Shown: one piece after another, positions 27,487 to 38,261 of the stretch
How positions within the stretch are numbered: the stretch's first letter is position 1
Layout of the letters: the number at the start of each line of letters is the position of its first letter
DNA from: Psychrobacter coccoides
Lineage (GTDB): Bacteria > Pseudomonadota > Gammaproteobacteria > Pseudomonadales > Moraxellaceae
DNA: 64,000 nt
Assembly: GCF_017498085.1 (NCBI RefSeq)
Contig: NZ_JAGBKM010000002.1
Coordinates: forward strand, 1-64,000
Direction of reading: 5' to 3'
Position numbers and translations under genes: made by a program
The notes under the pieces: generated by a model
What the model saw: only the letters and a program-made list of their open reading frames with translations
Told to the model about the DNA's origin: nothing
The model's database searches: none

Positions 27487-28212
27487 ATGTCTGACAAAAA
27501 TCCACGTTTCTCTCGTATCTTACTTAAACTCTCTGGCGAAGCCTTAGCTGGCGGCAAAGACATGGGTATTGATACCGAAGTGCTTGACAAAATGAGCTTA
27601 TCAATCGCACACTTGCGTGGTCTTGGGGTACAGGTAGGTATTGTCGTTGGTGGGGGTAACTTATATCGTGGGGCACAGCTACAAAAAGAAGGCTTGGTTG
27701 GCCGTGTCACCGGTGATCAGATGGGCATGCTTGCAACAGTGATGAACGGACTGGCAATGCGTGATGCGCTGGAACGTCGCAACATCAAAACCCGCCTTAT
27801 GTCAGCTCTGCCCATTGGCGAAGTCACCGAAAGCTATAGTAGCCGTAATGCGATTCGCTATCTAAAAAACGGTGAGGTTTGTATTTTTGTCGCCGGAACA
27901 GGTAATCCGTTCTTTACGACCGATACCGCAGCTTGTCTGCGTGGTATTGAGATTGAAGCTGGCTTGATCCTTAAAGCGACTAAAGTTGATGGGGTTTATG
28001 ATAAAGACCCAAGCTTGCATGTGGATGCTACCAAGTATGACGGCTTAACTTTCGATGAGGTGCTTGAGCAAAAGCTTGGCGTCATGGACTTAACAGCGAT
28101 TGCTCTGTGCCGTGAGCATAACGTACCCCTGCAAGTGTTTGATATGACAAAACCCAACGCCTTGTTAAATGTCGTAATGGGTGAGAATGAAGGCACACGA
28201 GTGTATCATTAA
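27487..28212 (+). CDS. pyrH: Uridylate kinase PyrH
   Basis: PyrH converts UMP to UDP and is a hexameric amino-acid-kinase-fold enzyme. The 241-residue protein has LLKLSGEAL at the N-terminus, [22 protein letters not shown] and [13 protein letters not shown], all PyrH signatures. ATG 27487 (MSDKNPRF) is preceded by AAGGTG; the open frame to 27409 has no such site. It is followed by frr, as in most proteobacteria, though tsf is not seen upstream (rimO is there). Confidence 0.97.
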   Translation: MSDKNPRFSRILLKLSGEALAGGKDMGIDTEVLDKMSLSIAHLRGLGVQVGIVVGGGNLYRGAQLQKEGLVGRVTGDQMGMLATVMNGLAMRDALERRNIKTRLMSALPIGEVTESYSSRNAIRYLKNGEVCIFVAGTGNPFFTTDTAACLRGIEIEAGLILKATKVDGVYDKDPSLHVDATKYDGLTFDEVLEQKLGVMDLTAIALCREHNVPLQVFDMTKPNALLNVVMGENEGTRVYH

Positions 28213-28400
28213 ACATATAAGCAACATTTGCAAAAGAAAAAAGCAGTTGCTCGGTAGTAAAATTATATAGTCAAATTACTTCAAAACCGCTATAGCATGT
28301 CACTATTAATGTATCGGTTTTATGTAGTGCTAACTCTAGAACATAACACCCAATAACCCATATATTCAGTATTATCGGAAGCGATATATAAGGACACACA

Positions 28401-28955
28401 ATGATTAAAGAGATTAAAAAAGACGGCGAAGCTCGTATGGATAAAACCTTAGAAGCGTTAGAAAACGCTTTTAGTAAGGTTCGTACAGGCCGTGCACATC
28501 CAGGTATGCTCTCAGGCGTGATGGTCAGCTATTATGGTGCAGACACACCCCTTAACCAAGTTGCAAGCGTCAACGTCGAAGACTCACGTACATTATTAGT
28601 ACAGCCATTTGAGCGTAGCATGGTGCAGGCGGTAGACAAAGCCATTCGTGAGGCGGACTTGGGTCTTAACCCTATGAGTGCTGACGTCATTCGTGTACCC
28701 ATGCCAGCCTTAACTGAAGAAACCCGCCGTGATATGCAAAAACTGGCGCGCGCTGAAGCCGAAAACAGCCGTGTTTCTATTCGTAACATCCGCCGTGATA
28801 TGATGAATGACATCAAAGACTTGGCAAAAGAGAAAGAAATCTCAGAGGATGAAGAGCGCCGTGCCAGTGATGACATTCAAAAAATCACTGACAAGTTTAT
28901 CGATACTATTGATAAAAAGCTAAATAATAAAGAAACAGAATTGATGGAAGTTTAA
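28401..28955 (+). CDS. frr: Ribosome recycling factor
   Basis: RRF splits post-termination ribosomes with EF-G. The 184-residue length is standard. Visible marks: [23 protein letters not shown] near the N-terminus in helix [16 protein letters not shown], and [23 protein letters not shown] in the long C-terminal helix. AAGGA lies 7 bp before the ATG. It follows pyrH by 188 bp. Confidence 0.97.
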   Translation: MIKEIKKDGEARMDKTLEALENAFSKVRTGRAHPGMLSGVMVSYYGADTPLNQVASVNVEDSRTLLVQPFERSMVQAVDKAIREADLGLNPMSADVIRVPMPALTEETRRDMQKLARAEAENSRVSIRNIRRDMMNDIKDLAKEKEISEDEERRASDDIQKITDKFIDTIDKKLNNKETELMEV

Positions 28956-28985
28956 TTCGCTCATTCTTTGCTATGTTGTAATTTG

Positions 28986-29020
28986 ACAGCCAATAGTAGA
29001 CCACTATTGGCTGTTTATTA
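28986..29020 (+). terminator. Hairpin after frr
   Basis: ACAGCCAATAGT (28986-28997) pairs perfectly with ACTATTGGCTGT (29003-29014), followed by TTATTA. The T tract is short, so termination may be partial. Confidence 0.7.
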
Positions 29021-29186
29021 CTACAGCTTTTATTTTAAAAGTGACGACCATGAAATAGAGCTGACTCACGAGCACAAAGCCTATCAACGGTCATGTGTCA
29101 CGTTATGACAAAAGTGTTGTATCTTTAATCCAGTTTTTTAGTCGATATCGCTGATCAATTTATTTCCATAATAAGTAGTATAGTCC

Positions 29187-29942
29187 ATGCCTACATCTCC
29201 ATCTTTACCCTCTAAGCACATCCCCCGTCATATCGCCATTATTATGGATGGCAATAACCGTTATGGTAAAGCCAAAGGCCTTGGCCGTGGTGAAGGTCAT
29301 GTTGCAGGCAAGGATGCACTAGATCCCATCGTTGAGCACTGCCTAGATACTGGGGTTGAAGTACTGACCGTATTTGCCTTTTCAAGTGAGAACTGGCTAC
29401 GGCCGCCCAATGAAGTGGCGCTACTGATGCGACTATTGACCTCAACCATTCATGAGCAGATGCCACGGATGAATAAATACCGTATTCGGCTACGCTTTAT
29501 TGGCGATCGCAGCCAGCTTGACGAGGACTTGCAGGCGCTGATGCTCGATGCAGAAGCCAAAACAGCGCATTTCGATGCGATGACATTGGTCATTGCGATC
29601 AGCTATGGCGGACAATGGGATATTGCCAATGCCGCTATGACGCTCGCACAGCAAGTACAAGCGGGTGAGCTGCGTGCTGATGAGATTGATAAGGCGTTAC
29701 TTGGTCAATATGTGCAACTGGCAGATGCGCCAGCGGTAGATATGCTGATTCGTACGGGCGGGGAATACCGTATTTCTAACTTTTTACTCTGGCAGTCTGC
29801 CTATGCTGAGCTGTTTTTTACCCAGACGTTATGGCCAGACTTTGGTGCCGATGAGCTGACACAGATGATAACGGAGTTTGCTCAGCGTCAACGCCGCTTT
29901 GGTCAGACCAGCGAGCAAGTTGAAGCGCAAACATTGCCATAG
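29187..29942 (+). CDS. uppS: Undecaprenyl diphosphate synthase UppS
   Basis: UppS makes C55 undecaprenyl diphosphate, the carrier for peptidoglycan and LPS precursors. The 251-residue protein shows HIAIIMDGNNRY (catalytic Asp about 20), FAFSSENW, ISYGGQWDI and RTGGEYRISNFLLWQ, the family's conserved blocks. The usual DGNGRW is DGNNRY here. The site before the ATG is weak. cdsA follows 136 bp later. Confidence 0.96.
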   Translation: MPTSPSLPSKHIPRHIAIIMDGNNRYGKAKGLGRGEGHVAGKDALDPIVEHCLDTGVEVLTVFAFSSENWLRPPNEVALLMRLLTSTIHEQMPRMNKYRIRLRFIGDRSQLDEDLQALMLDAEAKTAHFDAMTLVIAISYGGQWDIANAAMTLAQQVQAGELRADEIDKALLGQYVQLADAPAVDMLIRTGGEYRISNFLLWQSAYAELFFTQTLWPDFGADELTQMITEFAQRQRRFGQTSEQVEAQTLP

Positions 29943-30078
29943 ATAATGTACACAAAGCTTGCTGTGTTGAGCGCTTAAGCATAGACTTCGACCTAAATCC
30001 ATCAGCGAATGTTCAACACGGCCTAGCTGATATAATGTAATATTGAGCAGATAATTCTTATTATAAGGCCTGATTGGT

Positions 30079-30888
30079 ATGTGGCAACGGATTAAAACAG
30101 CAATTATTTTAATGATTATTGTTGGTATTGCACTGTTTGCGAGTCAAACACCTATTTTCTTTGCACCGTTACTGGCAATAGGGGTCACCATCGCTGCCCA
30201 TGAATGGACCAAGTTGATGCCTAAATGGCGTCAACCTGCCGTCTTTGTCGCACTGGTATTAGCGATTACGCTGGTTTCCTTGATGTTTAGCGTGACATGG
30301 GTGTTTTGGTGGGTGGCTTCGATCATCATATGGTTAATGGCGCTGTCTTGGGTCGGCCAGTTTCCCACTTATACCAACTGGTATGGTAAAAAACTAAGCT
30401 TGATGGGAGTGGTGATACTGACCGCCTCTATCACAGCTATGTTTTATTTATGGCAGCTGTCTGCGTGGTGGCTGATGTATGTGTTTTTGTTGGTATGGTG
30501 TGCAGACAGCGGTGCTTACTTCGTTGGACGCAAACTAGGAAGGCGTAAAATGGCGCCCAATGTCTCTCCCAACAAAAGCATGGAAGGGCTGGCTGGCGGT
30601 TTGATAACGGGGCTACTTGTGGTCGTGGTCATTAGTGTTTTTAAGCTGCAACTTACAGGAAGCGCTTTATTGGCTTTCGTCGCACTGTCAGCGCTCACAA
30701 TCCTAGCTTCAGTACTTGGTGATTTGTTTGAATCCATGCTAAAGCGCCGTGCTGGTGTCAAGGATTCAGGAACGATTTTGCCTGGACATGGTGGTATTCT
30801 TGATCGCATCGATTCTTTATTGTCCGCCACACCGATATTTGCGCTAGGGTTTTGGGGGTTGCAGTATTTAGGTCTTATCGTGGCCTAA
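30079..30888 (+). CDS. cdsA: Phosphatidate cytidylyltransferase CdsA
   Basis: CdsA makes CDP-diacylglycerol from CTP and phosphatidate in the inner membrane. The 269-residue protein has seven or eight membrane segments and the signature VKDSGTILPGHGGILDRIDS (about 229-248), which holds the catalytic aspartates. DSGAYFVGRKLG and SPNKSMEGLAGG are also family blocks. AAGG lies upstream of the ATG. It sits in the conserved uppS-cdsA-dxr order. Confidence 0.96.
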   Translation: MWQRIKTAIILMIIVGIALFASQTPIFFAPLLAIGVTIAAHEWTKLMPKWRQPAVFVALVLAITLVSLMFSVTWVFWWVASIIIWLMALSWVGQFPTYTNWYGKKLSLMGVVILTASITAMFYLWQLSAWWLMYVFLLVWCADSGAYFVGRKLGRRKMAPNVSPNKSMEGLAGGLITGLLVVVVISVFKLQLTGSALLAFVALSALTILASVLGDLFESMLKRRAGVKDSGTILPGHGGILDRIDSLLSATPIFALGFWGLQYLGLIVA

Positions 30889-31046
30889 GCATGTAACCCA
30901 AACCACACTCAGTCAATCGGTGGTTTTCTATTCGGTACTTTGCTACATCAGTCTCTTTTTTATGATAACTCTACATAATTTACTGATGTAGCCTCTCTTA
31001 TTTTATCTTTTTTACGATACCTTTTTAATCATATGAATGGGCATTA

Positions 31047-32255
31047 ATGGTTATGACGCAACGCATCGCCGTACTTGGCGCCACAGGCTCTATTGGAGAC
31101 AGTACCTTATCAATTCTAGCGGCACATCCGCATGACTATGATGTCTATGCGCTATCAGGATACCAGCGCTTAGATAAGCTATTGGCACTATGTCAGCAGT
31201 TTGAGCCGACACGTGTCTGTGTGCCGAGTAAAGATGTCGATAGTTTTGCCAAAAGGCTTTGTGATGTTGGTTTAGCTATCGATGTGGTGGGCGGCGCTGC
31301 TGGGTTGATAGAAATCGCCACAGACCCACAGGTTGATACTGTGGTCGCAGCGATCGTTGGCGCTGCAGGGTTACCGTCAACGCTGGTCGCTGCTAGGGCA
31401 GGCAAGCGTATCTTACTTGCCAATAAAGAGGCGCTGGTCATGGCAGGCGAGGTCATGATTGCTGCAGTCAAAGCCCATAATGCAACTTTACTGCCGATTG
31501 ATTCAGAGCACAATGCCATTTTTCAGTGTTTGCCGGTGTCTATTCAACAAAATAACAGCCAAATTCATCAAGTCAGTCATGGTGTACGCCGATTATGGCT
31601 CACCGCTTCTGGCGGACCGTTTTTACAGCAGTCGTTTGCCCAGATGCAAAAAGCAGGGGTGGCGCAAGCGGTCAAACATCCTAACTGGTCAATGGGACAA
31701 AAAATATCAGTTGATTCGGCAACGATGATGAATAAGGGCCTTGAGCTAATCGAAGCGTGTCATTTGTTTGACTTACCAGAAGATAAGATAAAGGTGGTCA
31801 TTCATCCTCAAAGTATCATTCATTCGATGGTAGAATATAGCGATGGAAGCTTCTTAGCGCAGCTGGGTAGCCCAGATATGAAAACCCCTATCGCTCATGC
31901 CTTAAGTTATCCCAATCGTATTGATAGTGGTTCGCAGCCTCTTGATTTATTTGCCTTAAATGATCTAGAGTTTATCAAGCCTGATTTACAAAAATTTGCT
32001 TGTTTGCGTCTTGCACGTCAAGCGATGCAAGCAGGTACGCAGTCGACCATCGTGCTCAATGCGGCCAATGAAGTTGCTGTCGCTGCGTTTTTGGCCGAAC
32101 AAATACGCCTGACAGATATTGCTGATATTAATGAGCAAGCGCTTACGCAAGTAGCAGTACCGTCGTTAGATGCCAGTGCAGATATAGAGGATATTTTAGC
32201 CATTGATGATAAGGCACGACGCCATACTCATGACATTATTGCCAAAATGACCTAA
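31047..32255 (+). CDS. dxr: 1-deoxy-D-xylulose 5-phosphate reductoisomerase Dxr
   Basis: Dxr (IspC) makes 2-C-methyl-D-erythritol 4-phosphate, the first committed step of the MEP isoprenoid pathway that feeds UppS. The 402-residue protein has the NADPH-binding GATGSIGDST (about 10-19), LANKEALVMAG, the metal-site PIDSEHNAIFQ (about 149-159) and the flexible loop TASGGPF. ATG 31053 is a possible second start. rseP follows after only 13 bp, so the two are cotranscribed. Confidence 0.97.
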   Translation: MVMTQRIAVLGATGSIGDSTLSILAAHPHDYDVYALSGYQRLDKLLALCQQFEPTRVCVPSKDVDSFAKRLCDVGLAIDVVGGAAGLIEIATDPQVDTVVAAIVGAAGLPSTLVAARAGKRILLANKEALVMAGEVMIAAVKAHNATLLPIDSEHNAIFQCLPVSIQQNNSQIHQVSHGVRRLWLTASGGPFLQQSFAQMQKAGVAQAVKHPNWSMGQKISVDSATMMNKGLELIEACHLFDLPEDKIKVVIHPQSIIHSMVEYSDGSFLAQLGSPDMKTPIAHALSYPNRIDSGSQPLDLFALNDLEFIKPDLQKFACLRLARQAMQAGTQSTIVLNAANEVAVAAFLAEQIRLTDIADINEQALTQVAVPSLDASADIEDILAIDDKARRHTHDIIAKMT

Positions 32256-32268
32256 ACGAGAGAAGGTA

Positions 32269-33645
32269 ATGACGTTTTTACTCACGCTATTAGCAGCGAT
32301 TTTTGTATTAGGGCCCTTGATTGCTCTACATGAATGGGGTCACTATATCGTGGCACGTCTGTGCGGCGTAAAGGTCTTGACGTACTCTATCGGCTTTGGT
32401 CCCAAGCTTACCGGTTGGACCAGCAAAAAGACTGGCACCGACTATCGGTTGTCCATGCTACCGTTTGGTGGTTATGTCAAAATGCTTGATGAGCGAGAAG
32501 GTGAGGTGGCAGAGGAAGAGCAGCACTTGGCTTTTAATCGTCAACACCCGCTAAAGAAAATCGCTATCGTCGCTGCTGGTCCTGTCATGAACTTTGTCAT
32601 CGCCATTGCTCTGTTTTGGGTGCTTTTTATGACCCCCTCTGAGCAATTAGCGACTAAGGTAGGCCAAGTGTTGCCAGAGTCGCCAGCGGCGATGGCACAG
32701 CTACCAGTTGGAGGTGAGATTGTAGCGATTGACGGGCATGAGGTACAAACCTGGGAAGGGGTCAACTATCGCTTGGCAGGGCGTATGGGAGAGACGGATA
32801 ATATCAGCGTCACCCTGCAATCAGCCAATCCAGCGAGCGCTACTACGCAGACATACCAAGCGCCTGTGGTCAACTTTATGCAAGGTGATGCGCAAGGTAA
32901 AGATGCGTTGACCAGCTTTGGTATGTTGCCTTGGCAGCCTCAAATTGCGCCCATTATCGGAGGGTTGTCAGAGGATGGCGCTGCCATTCGCCAAGGGTTA
33001 GAAGTTGGCGACCGCATTACTGAGATTAATGGAACTGTGGTGACAGATTGGCTCAGTGTGACCCGTATCATCCGTGACAGCCCCGAGATTCTGTTGGATT
33101 TTACCGTATTAAGAGATGATAAAACTATACAGCTACAGATTATGCCGCAAGGCAAAAAAGACAATCTAGGTCATACTTATGGTCAGATCGGTGCTATGGT
33201 GGCAGAAACTGAGATTGTCATTCCTGATGAGTATAAAACAACAGTAGTATATGGTCCTGGTGAGGCGCTGATAAAGTCGTTTGAGAAGACAGAACAGCTG
33301 GCGGTGATGACGGTCAGTTCAATGGGCAAAATGCTCTCAGGTATGATAGGTCTGGATAATCTATCAGGTCCAATTACTATAGCAAAGGTCGCCAAACAAA
33401 GCTTTGACATCAGTTGGCAGATGGTATTATCTACGGCAGGGTTAATCAGTTTGAGTCTTGCTGTCTTAAACTTACTGCCTATTCCTGTGTTGGATGGTGG
33501 TCATATCGTTTATTATGTGATTGAGCTTATTCGTGGCAAACCTTTATCAGAAAAGGTACAGATAGTAGGGTTGAATATCGGTTTACTCTTACTGCTAAGT
33601 TTCATGGTGTTAGCAATTGGTAATGATATTAGTCGGCTGTTTTAG
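32269..33645 (+). CDS. rseP: Site-2 protease RseP
   Basis: RseP is an inner-membrane zinc protease that cuts RseA in the sigma-E envelope stress pathway and clears signal peptides. The 458-residue protein has HEWGH in the first membrane segment (His21, Glu22, His25), two PDZ domains (about 115-200 and 215-305), and the second metal motif PIPVLDGGH near the C-terminus (about 404-412). GAAGG precedes the ATG. It is followed by bamA, which sigma-E usually controls. Confidence 0.96.
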   Translation: MTFLLTLLAAIFVLGPLIALHEWGHYIVARLCGVKVLTYSIGFGPKLTGWTSKKTGTDYRLSMLPFGGYVKMLDEREGEVAEEEQHLAFNRQHPLKKIAIVAAGPVMNFVIAIALFWVLFMTPSEQLATKVGQVLPESPAAMAQLPVGGEIVAIDGHEVQTWEGVNYRLAGRMGETDNISVTLQSANPASATTQTYQAPVVNFMQGDAQGKDALTSFGMLPWQPQIAPIIGGLSEDGAAIRQGLEVGDRITEINGTVVTDWLSVTRIIRDSPEILLDFTVLRDDKTIQLQIMPQGKKDNLGHTYGQIGAMVAETEIVIPDEYKTTVVYGPGEALIKSFEKTEQLAVMTVSSMGKMLSGMIGLDNLSGPITIAKVAKQSFDISWQMVLSTAGLISLSLAVLNLLPIPVLDGGHIVYYVIELIRGKPLSEKVQIVGLNIGLLLLLSFMVLAIGNDISRLF

Positions 33646-33915
33646 GTAGATATCATGCGACTGATAGAGTAAGGTAAGCTACAATAACGTGTAAGCGAAA
33701 TACACGCTGTCGCTGTGAGCGTAATATGGCAGTACGTTAGCTTTTGCTACGACTATACTAATCGTACTTTTTAGTTTATTTTATAATGCATTTTATATAA
33801 AGTGTCTTGAGTCGTCCCACAATAAATCGCCAACAGCATAAAATTGGTCATGGGACTAGACAAATTATGCTTTTTAACTTAACTTAAGCAAGTTTTTTAT
33901 TGACGGATAGTGTTT

Positions 33916-36357
33916 ATGCGTACGCCTTTATTTATGAGCGCGGCTGGGTTGCCGTTAGTTGTAGCGATGATGAGTGTTTCGGCACAGGCCGCAGACTTTG
34001 TGGTTACCGATATTGGGTTTTCTGGCTTACAACGTTTAACCCCTGACAGCCTCTATCCAGTATTGCCTATTACGGTAGGCGATACGGTCACTGATAGCAA
34101 TCTAGCAGCCAGTATCAAGGCGTTATATGCCACTGACAATTTTGCTAATATTCAGAGCAGTATAGAGGGAGGGGCGTTGCGCTTTGATGTTGTTGAACGT
34201 CCAACGATCGCTGAAGTTAACTTTGAAGGCAATAAGCTGATTCCTAAAGAAGGACTGACTGAAGGGCTTGCCAATGCGGGCCTATCTGTAGGAGACGTGC
34301 TCAAGCAGTCGACGCTACAGGGCGTTGCAAACGAGTTGCAACAGCAGTACATCAGTCAAGGGTATTACAACAGCAATATCGAAGTCGATCAAACATTACT
34401 TGATGGCAACCGTGTCAAACTAGATGTACGCTTTATCGAAGGTAAGCCGGCCAAAGTTGTTGATATCAATATTATTGGCAATAAACACTTTAGCGATGAA
34501 GATATCAGAGATGTCTTTGCAGTAAAAGAATCTTCATGGACACGTCTGCTATCTAAGTCAGATCGTTATGCCAAAGAAAAACTGGCTGCCAGTTTAGAGA
34601 ACTTAACCGCCCTGTATCAGAATGATGGCTATGTACGCTTTGCCGTTGATAATGCGGTCCTCAATATCAGTGAAGATAAGCGCAGCGTGTTTATCGAAGT
34701 CAGTGTCAGCGAAGGTGAGCAGTATCAATTTGGTGACATCAGCTTTTTAGGTGATCCAAAGTTTGATACCGATGAGCTCAATAAACTGGTCGCCTTTACT
34801 GCCGATGAGCAATACTCACAAGCCAAACTGGATGCCACCACCGCCGCTCTAAAAAGCCGTTATGGCAATGAAGGTTACTATTTGGCTCAGGTACGCCCTG
34901 TACCACGTATTGATGACGAGACCAAAGTAGTCGATGTCGATTACTATATCGACCCTGCACGGCCCATTTATGTCCGCCGTATTAACTTCAATGGCAATAT
35001 CAAGACGCAAGACGAAGTACTGCGCCGTGAAATGCGTCAGCTAGAAGGCGCGCTGGCATCTAACGATAAAATCCAGCTGTCCCGTACACGCCTGATGCGT
35101 ACAGGGTTCTTTAAATCTGTAAATGTAGATGTGAAACCAGTACCCAATCAGCCAGATCAAGTCGATGTCAACTATATGGTAGAAGAGCAGCCTTCTGGCA
35201 GCTCGACCATCGCTGCGGGCTACTCACAAAGTGGCGGTGTGACCTTTCAGTTGGATCTGACACAAAACAACTTTATGGGTACAGGTAACCGTGTCAAGGC
35301 AGCGTTATCACGTTCACAAACACGTGATTCATACAGCTTGGGTTATACCGACCCTTACTTTACTGAAAACGGTGTCTCGCAAGGCGTCAGTGCTTACTAC
35401 CGTGAAACTAAATACGATAGTAGAAACGTCAGTAACTATGTCACTGACTCTTACGGTGCGACCTTAAATTATAGCTATCCTGTTGATGAAACCAAACGCG
35501 TGAGCGCTGGTTTGAATATTGATAATACCGAAGTACGTGGGGGTAACCGTTTGGGAGTCTCTAACGTTCAGCAACTTATTGATGACGGTGGTAAGTTCGA
35601 GAGGTTCACTGGCGAGTTTGACGGTCGTACCGGATTTAGTAATGAATATACCACTTACAATTTATTATTTGGCTGGGACTATAGCACCTTGGATCGTCCG
35701 GTGTTTCCAACCAAAGGCATGAGCCATACTATTGATGCAACCCTAGGCTTTGGTGATTCAAGTTATCAAAAAGCCATCTACCGTGGTAATATTTACTATC
35801 CCATTTATAAAGACTGGGTAGCACGGGGTTATACTAAGCTGGGTTATGGTAATGATTTGCCATTTTATGAAAACTTCTATGCTGGTGGTTATGGTTCGGT
35901 ACGTGGTTATGAATCCTCAACACTCGGTCCTAGATCACAAAGTTATTATGATGCGATCACTGATGAGATACGCTACCTTAAGGACGAAGAAGTCGGTGGT
36001 AACGCGCTAGCAACCTTTGGTGCTGAATTAATTTTACCGATGCCGTTCAAAGGTGATTGGACCGATCAGGTGCGTCCGGTATTATTTGCCGAAGGCGGTC
36101 AAGTATTTGACACCACTGACAAAGAAGATCGTAGCTTTATTGATCCTAATACAGGTAAGCGTCCTGTAGATCAAGATGGCAACCCTGTCGATATACCTTT
36201 ATTGTACCAAGATAACGATCTGCGTTTTAGTGCCGGTGCCGGTGTTACATGGTATACGCCGATTGGGCCAATTTCGCTGAGCTATGCCGTGCCCATCGGT
36301 GACAAAGAAGGTGACGAGACTGAGAAAGTGCAATTCCAGATTGGTAGTACCTTCTAG
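33916..36357 (+). CDS. bamA: Outer-membrane protein assembly factor BamA
   Basis: BamA inserts beta-barrel proteins into the outer membrane. The 813-residue protein has a signal peptide cut after SAQA, five POTRA domains (about 22-420) and a C-terminal 16-strand Omp85 barrel with the VRGY motif in GSVRGYESSTLGP and a terminal phenylalanine (IGSTF). ATG 33916 is 8 bp after GGA; an in-frame GTG at 33910 is too close to it. The gene lies 270 bp after rseP. skp, which often follows bamA, is absent here. Confidence 0.97.
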   Translation: MRTPLFMSAAGLPLVVAMMSVSAQAADFVVTDIGFSGLQRLTPDSLYPVLPITVGDTVTDSNLAASIKALYATDNFANIQSSIEGGALRFDVVERPTIAEVNFEGNKLIPKEGLTEGLANAGLSVGDVLKQSTLQGVANELQQQYISQGYYNSNIEVDQTLLDGNRVKLDVRFIEGKPAKVVDINIIGNKHFSDEDIRDVFAVKESSWTRLLSKSDRYAKEKLAASLENLTALYQNDGYVRFAVDNAVLNISEDKRSVFIEVSVSEGEQYQFGDISFLGDPKFDTDELNKLVAFTADEQYSQAKLDATTAALKSRYGNEGYYLAQVRPVPRIDDETKVVDVDYYIDPARPIYVRRINFNGNIKTQDEVLRREMRQLEGALASNDKIQLSRTRLMRTGFFKSVNVDVKPVPNQPDQVDVNYMVEEQPSGSSTIAAGYSQSGGVTFQLDLTQNNFMGTGNRVKAALSRSQTRDSYSLGYTDPYFTENGVSQGVSAYYRETKYDSRNVSNYVTDSYGATLNYSYPVDETKRVSAGLNIDNTEVRGGNRLGVSNVQQLIDDGGKFERFTGEFDGRTGFSNEYTTYNLLFGWDYSTLDRPVFPTKGMSHTIDATLGFGDSSYQKAIYRGNIYYPIYKDWVARGYTKLGYGNDLPFYENFYAGGYGSVRGYESSTLGPRSQSYYDAITDEIRYLKDEEVGGNALATFGAELILPMPFKGDWTDQVRPVLFAEGGQVFDTTDKEDRSFIDPNTGKRPVDQDGNPVDIPLLYQDNDLRFSAGAGVTWYTPIGPISLSYAVPIGDKEGDETEKVQFQIGSTF

Positions 36358-36459
36358 TAATGTTCGTGCTTTTTTTATTTAGGACTGACGATAGGTCACC
36401 AAGTTAACTGCTTTAGCTTGGTGTCATTTTTATGTTTATTAAGCCGTATTGATTTTACT

Positions 36460-37476
36460 ATGATAACGATCAAGCAACTTATCTCTCAAATCGAGCAGCG
36501 TCAGCCGGTATTGAATAAGGCTGAGTTGAGTGCTGCGCAGCTGCATCAGACCTTAGATGGTGTGGGTGGTTTATATGATGCTTCTAATCAGCAGCTGAGC
36601 TTTTTAGCAGACCCAAAGTATGTCTCCAGTCTAAAAGACAGCCATGCTGGCGCTGTATTGGTCACTGAGCAATACAGTGAGCAAGTACCAGCAACGACGT
36701 TGCCACTGGTCGTAGCAACACCTTATTTAGCCTATGCCAGCGCCAGCCAGTTGTTTGTGCCTCAGCTGTCCAAAAGAGCAGTTCATCCGACAGCAGTCAT
36801 CGCAGAGAGTGCCATTATAGATGCTGACGTCGCTATTGGGCCTTTTTGCGTTATAGGAGAACGTGTACGTATTGGTGCAGGCAGTAGGCTTGACTCACAT
36901 GTGGTCGTTGAGTCTGATACGTGTATCGGTGCTCATAGTGTCATAAAGTCGCAAGTCTTTATTGGGTACAATTGCATCATAGGTGATCATGTGAGGCTAC
37001 ATGCAGGTGCCAGTATTGGGGCAGAGGGCTTTGGCTTTGCGCCAACCCGAGATCCTAGTAGCAGTGGTTGGGAGCGAATAGCCCAGCTTGGTCGAGTGGT
37101 TATTGGTAATCATGTGCGCATCGGTAGCAACACCTGTATCGATCGCGGTGCCATTGACGATACGATCATTGGCGATCATGTGATCATTGATAACTTGGTT
37201 CAAGTTGCACATAATGTCCGTATTGGTGCTGGCACAGCGATCGCTGCGCAAACGGGTATTGCTGGTAGCACGACTATCGGTAAGCGCTGCATTATTGGTG
37301 GGGCAGTCGGTATCACAGGTCATATTGAGATTGCTGATGATGTCACATTATCAGGCATGGCAATGGTAACAAAATCCATTAAAGTGGCCGGCTCTTACTC
37401 ATCTGGGACAGTAGCTATGCCAACAGCTAAATGGCGCCGTGCTGCTGTTCGTTTTCGTCAGCTAGGCAATAACTAG
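36460..37476 (+). CDS. lpxD: UDP-3-O-(3-hydroxyacyl)glucosamine N-acyltransferase LpxD
   Basis: LpxD adds the second acyl chain in lipid A synthesis. The 338-residue protein has an N-terminal uridine-binding domain, then a left-handed beta-helix of hexapeptide repeats (about 105-310), with catalytic histidine in VQVAHNVRIG and the GASIGAEGFGFAP loop. The N-terminus MITIKQLISQ fits LpxD, so I use ATG 36460; the frame runs back to a TTG at 36418. It lies directly between bamA and fabZ. Confidence 0.95.
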   Translation: MITIKQLISQIEQRQPVLNKAELSAAQLHQTLDGVGGLYDASNQQLSFLADPKYVSSLKDSHAGAVLVTEQYSEQVPATTLPLVVATPYLAYASASQLFVPQLSKRAVHPTAVIAESAIIDADVAIGPFCVIGERVRIGAGSRLDSHVVVESDTCIGAHSVIKSQVFIGYNCIIGDHVRLHAGASIGAEGFGFAPTRDPSSSGWERIAQLGRVVIGNHVRIGSNTCIDRGAIDDTIIGDHVIIDNLVQVAHNVRIGAGTAIAAQTGIAGSTTIGKRCIIGGAVGITGHIEIADDVTLSGMAMVTKSIKVAGSYSSGTVAMPTAKWRRAAVRFRQLGNN

Positions 37477-37620
37477 AGCATATCAACCCTTACGATTTAG
37501 CATTGTAGTCAGATGCTTATAAAGAAAGAAGCTGCAGTTTTTTATTATAATACATACAAGTTATTGTTAATAACGATCAGTCTTTATTAACATCAATCAC
37601 CGACGCAAGGAAGCCCTATA

Positions 37621-38130
37621 ATGAGCGAAATCGATATCGAAACACTGACAGACGAAAACATTAAATCACTATCTGAGCAGGGACTGACACTGCCGTTGAC
37701 TTATCATACCTTGAAGCACTATCTGCCACACCGTTATCCCTTTATGTTGGTAGATAGAATTACAGCCTGTAAGCCAGGTGAATGTATTACAGGTATCAAA
37801 AACGTGACGATTAATGAAGAATTCTTTAATGGTCATTTTCCAGATGAGCCGATCATGCCTGGGGTGTTGATGGTAGAGTCGATGGCTCAAGTGTCTGGTG
37901 TTTTGGGCTTTATCAGTGCTGGCTTGACGGCAGAAGATGGTTACTTATATCTGTTTGCTGGTGTAGATAAGGTGCGGTTTAAACGCCGGGTCATACCAGG
38001 TGATCAGCTGATCATTCGAGCGAAAACAGTGATGCAGCGCCATGGTATATATAAGTTTGATTGTACGGTACATGTGGGCGATGAACTCGCTGCCAGTGCA
38101 CAAGTGATGATTGCTCGCCAAGAGCAATAA
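37621..38130 (+). CDS. fabZ: 3-hydroxyacyl-ACP dehydratase FabZ
   Basis: FabZ dehydrates 3-hydroxyacyl-ACP in fatty-acid synthesis and competes with lipid A synthesis for 3-hydroxyacyl-ACP. The 169-residue hot-dog-fold protein has LPHRYPFMLVDR (catalytic His about 40) and FNGHFPDEPIMPGVLMVES (catalytic Glu), both diagnostic. AAGGA lies before the ATG. About 20 extra N-terminal residues precede the usual start. It sits between lpxD and lpxA. Confidence 0.96.
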   Translation: MSEIDIETLTDENIKSLSEQGLTLPLTYHTLKHYLPHRYPFMLVDRITACKPGECITGIKNVTINEEFFNGHFPDEPIMPGVLMVESMAQVSGVLGFISAGLTAEDGYLYLFAGVDKVRFKRRVIPGDQLIIRAKTVMQRHGIYKFDCTVHVGDELAASAQVMIARQEQ

Positions 38131-38261
38131 ATGACTGGTTAGTTTTGATTAGTCATTTATTGATTAGTAAAGTGTTTATAATTATCATTTATGATTATTA
38201 ATCTATGATTATTATTCGTTTCTAAAGTTTATTGGTATTAAATGATACAAAGGCCTGCATT